A DNA stretch of 64,000 nucleotides from NCBI GenBank assembly GCA_963971535.1, contig OZ020589.1, positions 77,475,706-77,539,705 on the forward strand, written 5' to 3'. Under the pieces are notes generated by a model. The model was not told the DNA's origin, searched no databases, and worked only from the letters and a program-made list of their open reading frames with translations. Position 1 is the first letter of the stretch. Each line of letters begins with the position of its first letter. The position numbers and the translations under genes were made by a program. Of the stretch, positions 34,560-45,049 are shown one piece after another. Origin of the DNA: Notolepis coatsorum (taxonomy: Eukaryota > Chordata > Actinopteri > Aulopiformes > Paralepididae).

Positions 34560-35090
34560 TGTAAGTAATCTGAGGGGGAGGAGCCGGCATCATGGAGTAA
34601 GGTCGCAAATTGCATCTGCTCCCTAAACTTTTACAAACCAACACTTTTATTGCCCCACTAGTCTTTTTTTATTTTTTTAATTTTGTGATGATTTTGACTT
34701 TTTGAGTTTATTACTTTTATGACAAATATGGTGAACAAACAAACGACTAGGCGCTGTGTTGCACCCTCGGTAGCCGACAGGGTACAACCCCAATCACCGA
34801 ACACGAGCACAGCACCCCTGAAGCCAAGCTAAGTGATACTAGCCTGACTGCTATTAAGATGTTTTCACAGAGCTACTGGAGGAGAAGGAGAAATGACTAT
34901 AGGAACAATTGGAAAAACAACTGGAGAGACAATTCGAGAAATGTCTTTTGTAATGTCTGTGGCAATATAATTGTATTTTATTTTATATTCTGTTTTTATT
35001 ATTTTATTATTTATATTGAATGTCATTATTGTTATTATTATTGCTGTTATTGTCCTGTGAAGTAAATTTATTATTAATATTACTGTATTG
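34560..35090 (+). mobile_element. L1-like LINE 5' end and short remnant
   Basis: GGGGGAGGAGCCGGCATCATGG (34572) resembles an L1 5' UTR start. Then comes an ATG (34731) with NKQTTRRC, followed by a coiled-coil-like coding stretch (DVFTELLEEKEK, EQLEKQLERQFEK) of the ORF1 N terminus, 34855-34945. From 34960 on it is an AT-rich 3' UTR-like sequence with (ATT)n, so most of the element is deleted. Confidence 0.5.
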
Positions 35091-35189
35091 TGTTTTGTCT
35101 TGTTTCATGTGAAGGAACATTTTTAAATTTTATAAATTTGATCACAAAAGAATACATTTGCTCGTAACCTTTCTCGTAAGTCTGTTCGT

Positions 35190-35241
35190 GAATGAGGACC
35201 AATGAGAACTCCGTTTGAACAATGGACTTGCAAGCCATGTT
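35190..35241 (+). pseudogene. Transposase-like gene, left piece before the gypsy insertion
   Basis: The last codons before the gypsy LTR read TMDLQAM. The frame continues across the duplicated ATGTT into LLCPKTQASCLYYKTKL at 60712, which shows that the gypsy element landed in this older gene. Only these few codons are recognisable; upstream of about 35190 no homologous frame is seen. Confidence 0.5.
35237..35241 (+). repeat. ATGTT target duplication of the gypsy element (left)
   Basis: The 5 bp before the 5' LTR are repeated at 60710-60714 after the 3' LTR. Confidence 0.85.
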
Positions 35242-37332
35242 TGTCACGATCAGAGCTCGTGTCTGCCAGATGAGGAGCAATCAGCGTGGCTGCAAGAGAT
35301 TACCTCATCAAGCGTTCCCTACTTCAACTGGCAGAACCCGTCATCCAACGTCGCAGTGTTAAACTGCCTACCGAGGTACGACGACGCTACCTGAAGACCA
35401 GCTGTAACCAGGCCCGGACTGGCCATCGGGAGCACCGGGAGTTTTCCCGGTGGCCTGGCCTGCACAGATAAAAAAAAAAATTATAAAAAAAATATATATA
35501 TATATAATTTTTTGTATTATAATTTTTTATTTATTTTTTGCCAGGCCATTGTTTCTAGTTGTGGCGGCGGCGCGGCGCGATAGTTAGATAACCTAGGTGG
35601 GTGGGGAACAACCAGGATTTCACTGTCTGCGACAGAGTTGGAGAACTATCTGACTCTCTCTCCCTCACGAGGATCACACACACACAATGGAGCCGTGCTG
35701 CCGCTTGTGATTGGTGGAGGCGGGACCAGGCGATACAACTGATTGACAGCGGAGGCGGCGAATGGAATGGCAGATGGCACTGATTGATTGATTGATTGGA
35801 CATTTTATTAACAGATTGCAGAATGGGTACAGTACAGCTCAATACATACAATTGTTAAAGGGATGCAGACCAGAGAAAGACTTTCGTCTTGTTTACATCA
35901 GGGTCCATTTTCAATTCATCATAATTGAACTCATAATCTGCACTCAGATGCAGAATAACAGCCAGGCAGTGAGCCAGGTAGTGAGGGACTCGGGAGAGAT
36001 ACAGTAGAGCGAAAGTCAATTAACGTTGATGTCAAGATTGACAGTGGAAGAAAGAGAAAGGGTGGAGGAGAGAGGGATAAAACAAAGAAAAAGAAAGATG
36101 CTGCTAAATCTGCTAAAACAGGAGATGCTGCAAAATCCGGCAACATTTATCAAACATAATCACTGCAAAGTTATCAAAAAAATAAGAATCTGATCAGACA
36201 CAAGGGTTACGTTGTTGTTCCCTTTCTAATTTCCTCAAAAACATCTAGTCTAGTTAATGTGATCAATATTATTTGACAATTGATGCTTTTTGTTGGAAAT
36301 TTCAGTCAGTGAGCTCATACTTTGAGCTCATTTTATAGTTAAAATGATTGAGACAATGCAATCTTCTGTCTTCGTTGTGCATGCATGCGTGTGCTCACCA
36401 CACACGATACATGTGTCACTATTCTGGCAGTGGCTACTGTTATTATAGTATTGTAATGAAAGGTCTGTTATTTAATGTTTGTGTAAAGGGCTATTTTAAC
36501 TGTTGATGGGTAGTGCATCAGTAAAGTGAATATGGTATTGTGCTCTTGCTCTGTTTGAATAGGTGGAGAGAGTGGTTAACTGTATTATAATAGTAAATAG
36601 AAAAATATGTTGTGCTCTTGCTTTTTTCTTTTTGAAGGTGGAGAGAGTAGCATTGCTAGTGCCACAACAGTTTTATTTGAGGTTCATAACAGTACATTGT
36701 ACTAAGCAATTGTTGGCTCATTAGTTTGTGATTCACATGCACTAAAATTCACCAGAATGCAGGAAATTAAGTCTTTCCTGCATTCTGGTGGGGGACCCCC
36801 AGACCGCCCGCTTAAAAAGTGGCCTGATTGGGGCTATATTTCGCGCTATATCTCCCGGTATGAATTATTTTCCAAGTCCGGCCCTGGCTGTAACTACCCC
36901 TGTTTATGCTTGCCCTAACCTTCTGTTTCTTGTGCCCCAGGACTTCGCTCCAGCGTCCTTCCACCCTGACGTCTCGAGCTCCAGCGTCCTTCCACCCTGA
37001 CGTCTCGAGCTCCAGCGTCCTTCCACCCTGACGTCTCGAGCCCCAGCGTCCTTCCACCCTGACGTCTCGAGCCCCGCAAAGAGGACTCCTGCTCGCTCTC
37101 AAGCGCAAGACCTGTGTCCTCTCTCTCTCGCTGCCGACAGCTGCACTGGAGTGCACCTGCTCTCATTCTTCTCCCCCCAAGAACATTATAACCTCTGTGT
37201 TGTTCACATTCCTGTTTCACATTCCTGTTATACTCTGCTTGGTTGGGAAGAATAATTAAAGAACCCTAAACCGCTCCATTCTCTCCTCCTGTGTTTTGCT
37301 ATTGGGCTCCGCAAGAACCCCCCATCCTCACA
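35242..37332 (+). repeat. 5' LTR of the gypsy element, interrupted by hAT
   Basis: Without the 1,478-bp hAT and its 8-bp duplication the LTR is 605 bp, like the 606-bp 3' LTR. It contains a 31-bp minisatellite (CCAGCGTCCTTCCACCCTGA...CTCGAG) in about four copies at 36950-37075. Confidence 0.9.
35409..36886. mobile_element. hAT non-autonomous element in the gypsy LTR
   Basis: The ends are CAGGCCCGGACT at the left and AGTCCGGCCCTG at the right, with a perfect 8-bp duplication GCTGTAAC (35401-35408 and 36887-36894), which is diagnostic of hAT. No complete transposase is present. At about 36040-36150 a Lys-rich stretch (RKKKDAAKSAKTGDAAKSG) may be a remnant of a transposase N terminus. AT-rich (TA)n occurs near 35490. 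Confidence 0.88.
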
Positions 37333-37345
37333 GAACACTGCGACC

Positions 37346-37672
37346 ATGATGTCGGACTCAGCAGCACAGGAGGCCGGTGAATGGAGCACCAGCATCCAGG
37401 CCGCCGTCAACGGACACCCCAGTCTGGTAAATCAACACTCACAGATACTGGATGAGACTATTGCCCAACTCAGCGCTCTCACTCTCAGCGCAGCGGAGCG
37501 AGACAAACGATTCGAGCGTTTCGAAGCATATTTAACGGCCCAGCCAATTCCGCCTATTGTCTCTCCACTCGCGGTATCCCCACCTGTAGTATCCCAGTCC
37601 CGGGAACCTCACGTACCCTCGCCAGAGCGTTACGACGGAAACGTTGCCAAATGTCGTGCCTTCCTCTTCCAA
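37346..37672 (+). pseudogene. gypsy gag, N-terminal part
   Basis: It starts 14 bp after the 5' LTR with two adjacent ATGs. The N-terminal coiled-coil-like region (QHSQILDETIAQLSALTLSA, RFERFEAYL) is followed by a Pro-rich linker and SPERYDGNVAKCRAFLFQCS, the standard entry to the gag capsid domain. The 5'-truncated L2 interrupts it there; the frame resumes as LVFGQQPLTF at 39798. Confidence 0.85.
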
Positions 37673-38700
37673 TGCTCTCAATTCTCCTCCTTGGCGACTT
37701 CAACATTCACGTTGACAACATCGACGACCTCCTGTCCCTCCTTGACTGCCACAATCTCACCCAGCATGTAGATTTCCCCACCCACACCAGAGGCCATATA
37801 CTGGACCTGGTGTGTTCCACCGAGACCATCACTCCCTCCAATCTCAGTGGCGTGGACCTCCACGTTGCTGACCATCTTGCCGTCAAGTTCTCAGTTTCTC
37901 TCCCCTCCTCCCCTGGCCGCCCACAGCGCCCCATGACGTACAGGAACACAAAAAACATCACCCCCACTGACCTCACCAACGCCCTGAGCTCCCACCTCGC
38001 TCATGATCCTCAGCTGCTCTCAACCATTGAGTTGGTGAACACCTACAACACAGCCCTAGCTGCCATCCTGGACTCCCTCGCACCCCTCAAAACCCGCACC
38101 GTCACATTTACACACTCCGCCCCCTGGTACACCCCTGAGCTCCGCTCCATGAAAGCCAAGGGCCGCCAGTTGGAGAGGCGCTGCAGGAAAACAGGCCTCG
38201 CTGTCCATGCCCAGGCCTACTCTGACCACATCATTTCCTACAGACTCGCCCTCACCCAAACCAAGTCCTCCTTCTACTCTGATATCATCTCCAAAGGACA
38301 AGGGAATTCCAAAGCCCTCTTCTCCACCATCACCAAACTCCTCAAGCCCCCCGACAACCCCCTCCAGACCACCTCCTCTGATCTCTGCAACAGATTCACG
38401 GAATTCTTCCAAAACAAAATCGACGCCATCTACCAGCAGCTCCAGTCTACTCCTGTGTCCCCCACACCTCCGGTTGCTAAACATGACCCTCTGCCTCATC
38501 CCACCCACTCCTTTTCATCCTTCTCCCTGGTGGACACTGACTCCATTACGAAGCTGGTGTCTGGCTCTAAATCTTCCACCTGCTCTCTGGACCCTATGCC
38601 CACCACCCTGGTGAAGGCTGGCCTGCCTGCCCTCTGCCCTTTCATGGTAGACATCATTAATTCATCCCTGTCCACTGGCTCCGTCCCTGCTGATGGATGA
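37673..38700 (+). pseudogene. L2 ORF2 endonuclease C terminus and linker
   Basis: Visible blocks: LLLGDFNIHVD (catalytic Asn/Asp region), PTHTRGHILDLVCS, and VADHLAVKFS in place of the usual SDH, suggesting loss of the catalytic Asp-His context. Then come the conserved linker words APWYTPELRSMKAKGRQLER and FFQNKIDAIYQQL. It lacks its N terminus through 5' truncation. Confidence 0.8.
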
Positions 38701-39464
38701 CCACCAATTTCCTCCAACTCAATAGTAAGAAAACCGAACTCATAGTTGTAGCCTCCCCAGCCCTCCTCCAAAAGATCGACCACCTTGTTCTCTCCGTGGA
38801 TGGCTACTCCATCTGCCCCTCCACAGAGGTAAGGAACCTGGGCGTCATACTGGACTCCACCCTCTCATTTCACCCTCACGTCAAGTCTATCACCAGATCC
38901 GCCTTCTTCCACCTCAGAACCATCTCCCGCCTCCGCCCCTCACTCTCCGACACCTCAGCGGAAACACTCATTCACGCCTTCATCACTTCCCGCCTCGACT
39001 AATGTAACGGAGTCCTTCTTGGTGCCTCCAAGAAGGTTCTGGATCGTTTACAGTACGTCCAAAACTCTGCTGCGAGGGTCCTCACGCGCACCAAACCCTG
39101 GCAGCACATCACCCCCACCCTGCAAAAACTCCACTGGCTCCCCATCAACTATCGAATCCCCTACAAGATCCTCCTCCTCACCTACAAATCCCTGCACGGG
39201 TTGGCCCCTTCCTACCTGACCAACCTACTCCACCCCTACACTCCAGCACGAGGCCTCCGATCCTCCAACTCCGACCTCCTCACCATCCCCCGCACCAGGC
39301 GTTCCACACTGGGAGACCGAGCTTTCGCTGCAGCAGCCCCCAGACTGTGGAACTCCCTCTCCCCCCTCATCCGAGGCTCTGACACCATCAACCTCTTCAA
39401 AACCAAGCTAAAAAGCCACCTGTTCACACTTGCCTTCACGCAACACGGCCCCGCTCCCAAGTAG
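38697..39464 (+). pseudogene. L2 ORF2 C terminus
   Basis: It continues directly after the internal deletion: NLGVILDSTLSFHPHVKSIT, LIHAFITSRLD then a stop at 39001, QNSAARVLTRTKPWQHITP, LHWLPINYRIPYKILLLTYK and RLWNSLSPLIRG, ending near 39464. All are hallmarks of the L2/CR1 C-terminal domain. The reading is split over two frames. Confidence 0.82.
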
Positions 39465-39756
39465 CCCACCCCTGACTCTTTTAAGCCACAGATTCCGTTG
39501 TTTTGTTTTGTTTTGTTGTTTGTTTGTTTGTTAATTTTAACCACTTCATCCAATTGGACAGAACTTGCCTCCTTTTTTTTATTCATTTTTATCTCTTATC
39601 TTATTTGTTTTTTCTTGTTGTTACTATACACAGATCTTTTATGTATTTTATTATATATATTTTTTCAATTTTATTACTTACTTTTATTTCTTTCCATCCT
39701 TTCCTTGTACAGTGTCCTTGAGTCTGAGAAAGGCGCTTCTCTCTTAAAATTCAATC

Positions 39757-39757
<1 letters not shown>

Positions 39758-39797
<40 letters not shown>
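39758..39797 (+). repeat. (ATT)n tail of the L2 element
   Basis: About 13 ATT units mark the 3' end of the L2 copy, right next to the resumed gypsy gag frame. Confidence 0.93.
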
Positions 39798-40470
39798 GTG
39801 TTTGGGCAACAACCTCTAACATTCCAGAGCGACAAATCCAAAATATCCTACCTGTCTGGTTTGCTGACGGGGCCCGCGTTAGAATGGGTGACAGCCCTCC
39901 ACTTCAGTAATTCCCCCCTCTGCAATTCGTACTCCGGGTACATCGCCGACATGCAAAAGGTCTTCGACCATCCTCCTGGTGGTTCGGATAGAACGGCCGC
40001 CTTGTTTACCATCCACCAAGGACACCGTAGTGTGAGCGAGTACGCTATCGAATTCCGTATTCTGGCAGCGGGTTTCCAGTGGAATGATGAACCATTACGC
40101 GGAGCCTTTCGCCAGGTCCTCAGCGAAGTAATAAAGGACGAATTGGCGTCGAAAGAGAGGCCTACTTCCCTTGACAACTTGATTAACTTAGCCAGAGAGC
40201 TGGACACGCGTCTCCGGGAACGCCGCCGTGAAAAGGCCAGCACTGTCAACAGCGTCCCGCTGCAGAGCCGCAGGGCCGCTGAGCAGGAGCGTCCCGTTAA
40301 TAGTGTCCCGCTGCAGCACCGCAGAACCGACGATTCGGAGCCCATGGACCTCAACCGCTCTCGCCTTCCTCTCCGCGAATGCCGTCACAGACTCAGGTCA
40401 GGGGCATGTCTGTACTGCGGGCAACTAGGCCACTCATGTTCGGTTCGCCCAAACGACGGGGCTCGGCTGT
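39798..40470 (+). pseudogene. gypsy gag, C-terminal part
   Basis: The retrotransposon gag capsid region continues: KSKISYLSGLLTGPALEWVT, RTAALFTIHQGHRSVSEYAI and DELASKERPTSLDNLINLA. It then has a duplicated Arg/Ser/Val-rich spacer (STVNSVPLQSRR / RPVNSVPLQHRR) and one CCHC-like zinc knuckle beginning CLYCGQLGHSC near the end, in which the last Cys does not appear at the expected spacing. The frame ends at 40470, and protease follows in another frame. Confidence 0.85.
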
Positions 40471-40475
40471 GACGC

Positions 40476-40790
40476 TGGGCACATGCACGAGCCTTAAATT
40501 GGTTCCCAGTTCCGGTCCGAATATGCAATTCAGTGCCACGCTTTACCACAACAGTCAATCCCTCCCTCTGTCCGCGCTGGTCGACTCGGGCGCAGACGAA
40601 AACATCATCGACGCTGGGGTAGTGTCCCACTACCACATTGCCACCGACGCCTTACCCATTCCCCGAGATGCCCAAGGCCTAAACGGGAAGTTGCTCTCGC
40701 AAATAACACACCACACCACGCCTCTCCGCCTTCAACTCTCCGGGAATCATAGCGAGTAGATCCGTTTTCACGTCACTGATTCCCCCCATA
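40476..40790 (+). pseudogene. gypsy aspartic protease, N-terminal part
   Basis: The catalytic motif ALVDSGADENIID is at about 40575-40613, in a retropepsin fold that begins FSATLYHNSQSLPL. A stop lies at 40757-40759, after which the frame would read IRFHVTDSPH. The L2 insertion starts at about 40793, and the protease end (NPIVLGMPWLKLHNP) is found at 57920. Confidence 0.82.
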
Positions 40791-40792
40791 AA

Positions 40793-42080
40793 TCAAATCA
40801 AATCAAATCAAATTTATTTATAGGGCCCGACAACACACGTTAATGTCCCCATGGGCCGTACAGGTCTTCTTTAAACAAGTCAAGAAGAAAACATAACAAT
40901 AAGTCAAGAACAGAACAAGAACACCATAAGGTCCAAAATTTTTTAGATGAATGCAAATAAATGAAAGAATGCAAGCACTCCCAGACATACCCCACGCGAA
41001 GGTAAGGAAAAACTCACTAAAACCTAACAATAGGGAAAAAAGCTCCACAGGCAGTGTGGAGGAGAGAAACCTTAGAAGGGCCATTCAAGGGGGGATCTCC
41101 CTTCTTAGATGTTGGTGATAGTAGTGTTGCAGACGGACAGTTGGTAAGCATGCACTCAAGTGTGTGGTGAAACACAGATGAGTGCATGCAATAGCAACTG
41201 TACATTTTGAAAGATTAAAGATAGAGCTAATAGCGATAGCAACTGAACATTTTGAAAGATTAAAGATAGAGTTGATAGCGGATCTATTTGAGGCACAGGG
41301 GCGGCGCAAAGAGGGTCACGTCCTCCCCATCTTAGTCACGGGACATTCAACACTCCGGTTGTTGCTCAGGGACAGCCGGAGACAGGGAGATAGGGGGTGG
41401 CGCAGAGAGGGTCGCGAACTCCCCGACATCATCGCGGGACATCCGGCACTCCGGTCACCACTACGAGACCTCCCGGAGACAGGGGGGCACGCAGAGGGGG
41501 TCGCAATCTCCCGGCCTTCGTCACGGGACGTCCAACACTCCGGTCAACACTCCAGGACAGCAAGTCATAGGGAGACAGGGAGACGGGACAGGCGTTAGAC
41601 AGCTCATGAGATTGTAGTAGGCGGACATAGCAATAGGGGGGGGAGGGAGGGGGGGGGGGGAAAGAAAGGGGGGGGGGGGAAGAGTTAGAGAGTTCCCATG
41701 TTTGTGGTGCTGCAAAGGAGCAGACATGTAGTACCCTGTAGTGCCATGTAGTACCATGTAGTACCCTGTAGTGCCATGTAGTACCCTATAGTACCCCGTA
41801 GTGCCATGTAGTACCCCGTAGTACCCTGTAGTACCCTGTAGTGCCATGTAGTACCCTGTAGTGCCCTGTGGTACCATGTAGTACCCTGTAGTGCCATGTA
41901 GTGCCATGTAGTGCCATGTAGAGCCATGTAGAGCCATGTAGTACCCTGTAGTGCCATGCAGTACCATGTAGTACTCTGTGGTACCATGTAGTACCCTGTA
42001 CCCTAACTAAACTACCCTATAGTAAACTACCCAGTGGTACCATGTAGTACCCTGTACCATAACTAAACTACACAGATTAA
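40793..42080 (-). repeat. L2 3' UTR with three tandem-repeat blocks
   Basis: From the 3' end: a (TCAAA)n tail at 40793-40815; a conserved 350-bp 3' UTR (also present at 61937-62330 in plus orientation); a 44-bp duplication (ACATTTTGAAAGATTAAAGA, 41201 and 41248); about three units of roughly 100 bp with GGACATTCAACACTCCGG-like words (41300-41560); poly-G stretches at 41636-41682; and a decameric minisatellite. Confidence 0.75.
41725..42060 (+). repeat. 10-bp minisatellite GTAGTRCCMT
   Basis: About 30 copies of a decamer alternating between GTAGTACCCT, GTAGTACCAT and GTAGTGCCAT are present. Because 10 is not a multiple of 3, all frames give repetitive Tyr/Gly/Thr peptides; these are not genes. 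Confidence 0.92.
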
Positions 42081-42089
42081 TCTAAAGGT

Positions 42090-43340
42090 CAGTCCCCGAC
42101 CAGGTGAGATCAAGGTAGGTTGAAGGAGAGAGAGAAAAGATGAGTCTTAAGCAGGGATTTAAAAGCTTCGACAGAGCAGGCGCCCCTGATGACGGCAGGT
42201 AATTTGTTCCACAGGTAGGGAGCGCGGTAGACAAAGGCTCTGTGGCCGGCGGATTTCTTTTTAACCATAGGGGTCGATAGAAGCCCCGCATTTTGTGAGC
42301 GCAGAGCACGAGCGGGCAAGTATCGGGAGATGAGATCGGATAGATAGAGCGGTGCAAGCCCATTTAAAAATTTTTAGGTGAGGAGTAGCACTTTAAAGTC
42401 AGAACGGGCTTGGATAGGAAGCCAATGTAGGGCGGACAAAACTGGTGTGATGTGATAAAATTTTCTAGTTCTAGTTAGTATCCGTGCAGCCGCATTTTGC
42501 ACAAGTTGAAGATTTTTGATGCTTGAATTAGGTAGGCCTGAAAAAAGTGCATTACAGTAGTCCAGACGTGATGAGACAAAAGCATGAATCAGGGTTTCAG
42601 CATCAGCCAGAGTTAAAATGGGGCGTATTTTTGCGATATTACGAAGATGGAAGAATGCAATTTTGGTGAAATTTTTTATATGTGCATTAAATGAGAGGGA
42701 GGAATCAAAAATGACTCAGAGGTTTTTTATGGTGGAGCTCTGGGATACATGACAGGTATCAAAGTTGAGGGAGATGTCCTGAAACAGGCCTCTGTGGTTT
42801 GGGGGGCCAACAATTAACATCTCAGTTTTATCTGCATTAAGGAGTAGAAAGTTTTGCGACATCCATTTTTTGACGGCAAGCAAGCAGGCCTCAAGGTTTT
42901 GTAGTTGGGAGGAATCATTTGGCTTAATAGGTATATATAATTGGGTGTCATCAGCATAAAAAATGAAAGTTTATGCCAAATTTGCGTATGATATCGCCGA
43001 GGGGTAGCATGTAAATCGAAAATAGCAAAGGGCCCAGGACAGAGCCTTGTGGGACACCACATTGCACTGGGAGGGTCTCAGATGTTAAATCATTATAGAC
43101 CACGCAGTGTGTTCTATCAGTTAAATAGGATTTAAACCAAGCTAGTGCGAGACCCCGAATGCCAACATGATTCTCAAGCCGACCTAGAAGAATCGAGTGA
43201 TCGATAGTGTCAAAGGCTGCACTGAGATCAAGCAATAAGAGCACAGAAGTGAGGTTTGAGTCAAGAGAGAGCAGTAAGTCATTTGTGACTTTGGTAACCG
43301 CCGTTTCGGTGGAGTGTAAGGCTCTAAAGCCAGATTGAAA
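42090..43340 (-). pseudogene. L2 ORF2, RT core and C terminus
   Basis: After an in-frame TGA just past LNE (about 43338) the frame goes on: SGFRALHSTETAV, LLLDLSAAFDTIDHSILL, then GVPQGSVLGPLLFSIYMLPLG. A one-base expansion of a T run at about 42958 shifts the frame immediately before the catalytic YADD (TATGCTGATGAC). The C terminus continues in the new frame through LNADKTEMLIVG, RLDYCNALFSGLP and YLWNKLPAVIRGA, ending near 42100. Confidence 0.85.
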
Positions 43341-45020
43341 TCATTCATTAAGATTATTGTTTGATAAATGGTCAGTAAGTTGCGTTGCGACGATCCGTTC
43401 TAACACTTTGGATATGAATGGAAGATTGGAGATAGGTCTGTAATTTTTCAAGATTAGAGGGTCGAGGTTCGGTTTTTTAAGTAGTGGTTTAATGACGGCT
43501 GATTTAAAGGCCAGGGGCACCACGCCAGTAGACAAAGAGGTGTTGAAGATATTGAGTAGGGCAGGGCCTAGAGTTGGGAAGAATTTTTTGATGAGAGTTG
43601 CTGGGAGAGGGTCAAACAGACAGGTTGAAGGTTTAGCCGCGCCAACCAGTTTAGAGAGGGCACTAAGTGAGACGTTTTCAAGGCAGCATAGCGTATGACT
43701 GGAATCAAAGTCAGGGGGAATGCCCCTCAAAGGTTGGGAGGGACTCTGATTGTTGAGTAAAGCAACAATTTCATCTCTAATGAGGTCAATCTTCTTGGTA
43801 AAAAATGTCATGAATTCGTTAGCCGAGAACGCATGGTTTAGGGCACTTGGTTGTTTCTGCGTAAGTTTTGCAACTGTGTCAAACAGAAACTTTGAGTTGT
43901 TTTTGTTTTCATTTATGAGCCTGGAAAAATAAGAGGTTTTGGCAAGTGAGAGTGCCTTTTTGTAGTTACGTAAACTATCATTCCAGGCGAGGCGGAATAC
44001 TTCGAGTTTGGTCGAACGCCATTTATGTTTAAGTTTGCGACAAGCCTTTTTAAAGGAGCGTGTTTCCTCCGTAAACCAGGGAGTTAGTTTTTGCGGAGCA
44101 CGTTTAATTTTAGGTTTAAGGGGAGCGACAATGTCGAGCGTGCTACGAAGGGCGGCATTAAGTTTGTCTGTAAAGAGATCAAGGGGGCCAGAGTAAGAGA
44201 GGAAGGGAGAGAGGGTGTCTGGTAGGCAGTTAACTAGAATTGGGACAGTTGAGGCGTTAATACGACGGCTCATGTAGGATTCTACACTGTCTGGGCGAGA
44301 AACCGTCAGATCAATTTGAAATTTGATGAGGTAGTGGTCTGAGAGAGCAGGAACATAGGGGGAGACGGTCGAATTTGACACAGTGAGACCGCGGGCTAGG
44401 ACTAGGTCAAGGGTGTTCCCACCACTGTGAGTGGGTTGGTCAACGATTTGAATGAGACCGACAGAGTCAATGATGTCGGTAAAAGCCTTATTTAGGGGAT
44501 CTAGAGTTTTATTGGAATGAATGTTAAAATCACCAACAATTAAAATGTTATCTGAGCGCATAACAAGCTCAGAGATGAAAGTTGAAAATTCATCTAGGAA
44601 GAGGGTGTAAGGGCCTGGGGGGCGGTATAGGACAGCCATTACAAAGGATGCAGTGGAGGTAGGAATCAGACCGCCACACTTTCTGTTGGGTGGAGAGGGA
44701 TGCAACAGGAGCACCTCAAACGAGGAAAACTTACAGTTTGCGTCGGATGTAAAGTTGTGCTTAGAGTCATAAATTAGAGCAACTCCGCCTCCTTTCTTGG
44801 AGGTGCGTGCGATGTGGGAGCTACTAAAATTAGGGGGTGAGGCCTCGTTTAAGGGCAGAAAGTCATTAGGTTTAAGCCATGTCTCAGTGAGGCCCAATAG
44901 GTCGAGACTATCGTCTGTTATCAGTTCATTTACCAAAAGAGCTTTGGTTGGCAGAGAGCGGATGTTGATAAGGCCAACCTTCACACACTCTGTATACTTA
45001 GCAGCGCGGTTTTCAGCCAT
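43341..45020 (-). pseudogene. L2 ORF2, endonuclease and start of RT
   Basis: This 559-codon open frame begins MAENRAAKY and contains the apurinic-type endonuclease: INIRSLPTKALLVNELI, LLGLTETWL (about residue 40), VGDFNIHSN (about 163) and LSDHYLIKF (about 226). The linker follows (PWFTEETRSFKKACRKLKHK), then the first RT blocks, including PLLKKPNLDPLILKNYRPIS. Only the TGA and the frameshift downstream prevent a full-length ORF2. Confidence 0.87.
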
Positions 45021-45049
45021 GCGGGTAGGTTTAATCGCAATTAAGTTGG

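Larger units (their letters stand above)
37673..39797 (+). mobile_element. L2-type LINE, 5'-truncated, in gypsy gag
   Basis: It begins inside the endonuclease (ILLLGDFNIHVD) and runs through the linker to GSVPAD at 38695. It then jumps straight to WMTTNFLQLNSKKTE, so the whole RT palm including the catalytic motif is missing. The C-terminal part (38880-39464) contains a stop at 39001, and the 3' UTR ends in an (ATT)n tract at 39758-39797, the usual L2 tail. Confidence 0.88.

Noticed and set aside
41521-41987. Tyr/Gly/Thr-repeat proteins on the minus strand
   Set aside because: They are translations of a 10-bp minisatellite and of poly-G/poly-C flanks; the repeat length alone produces the open frames.
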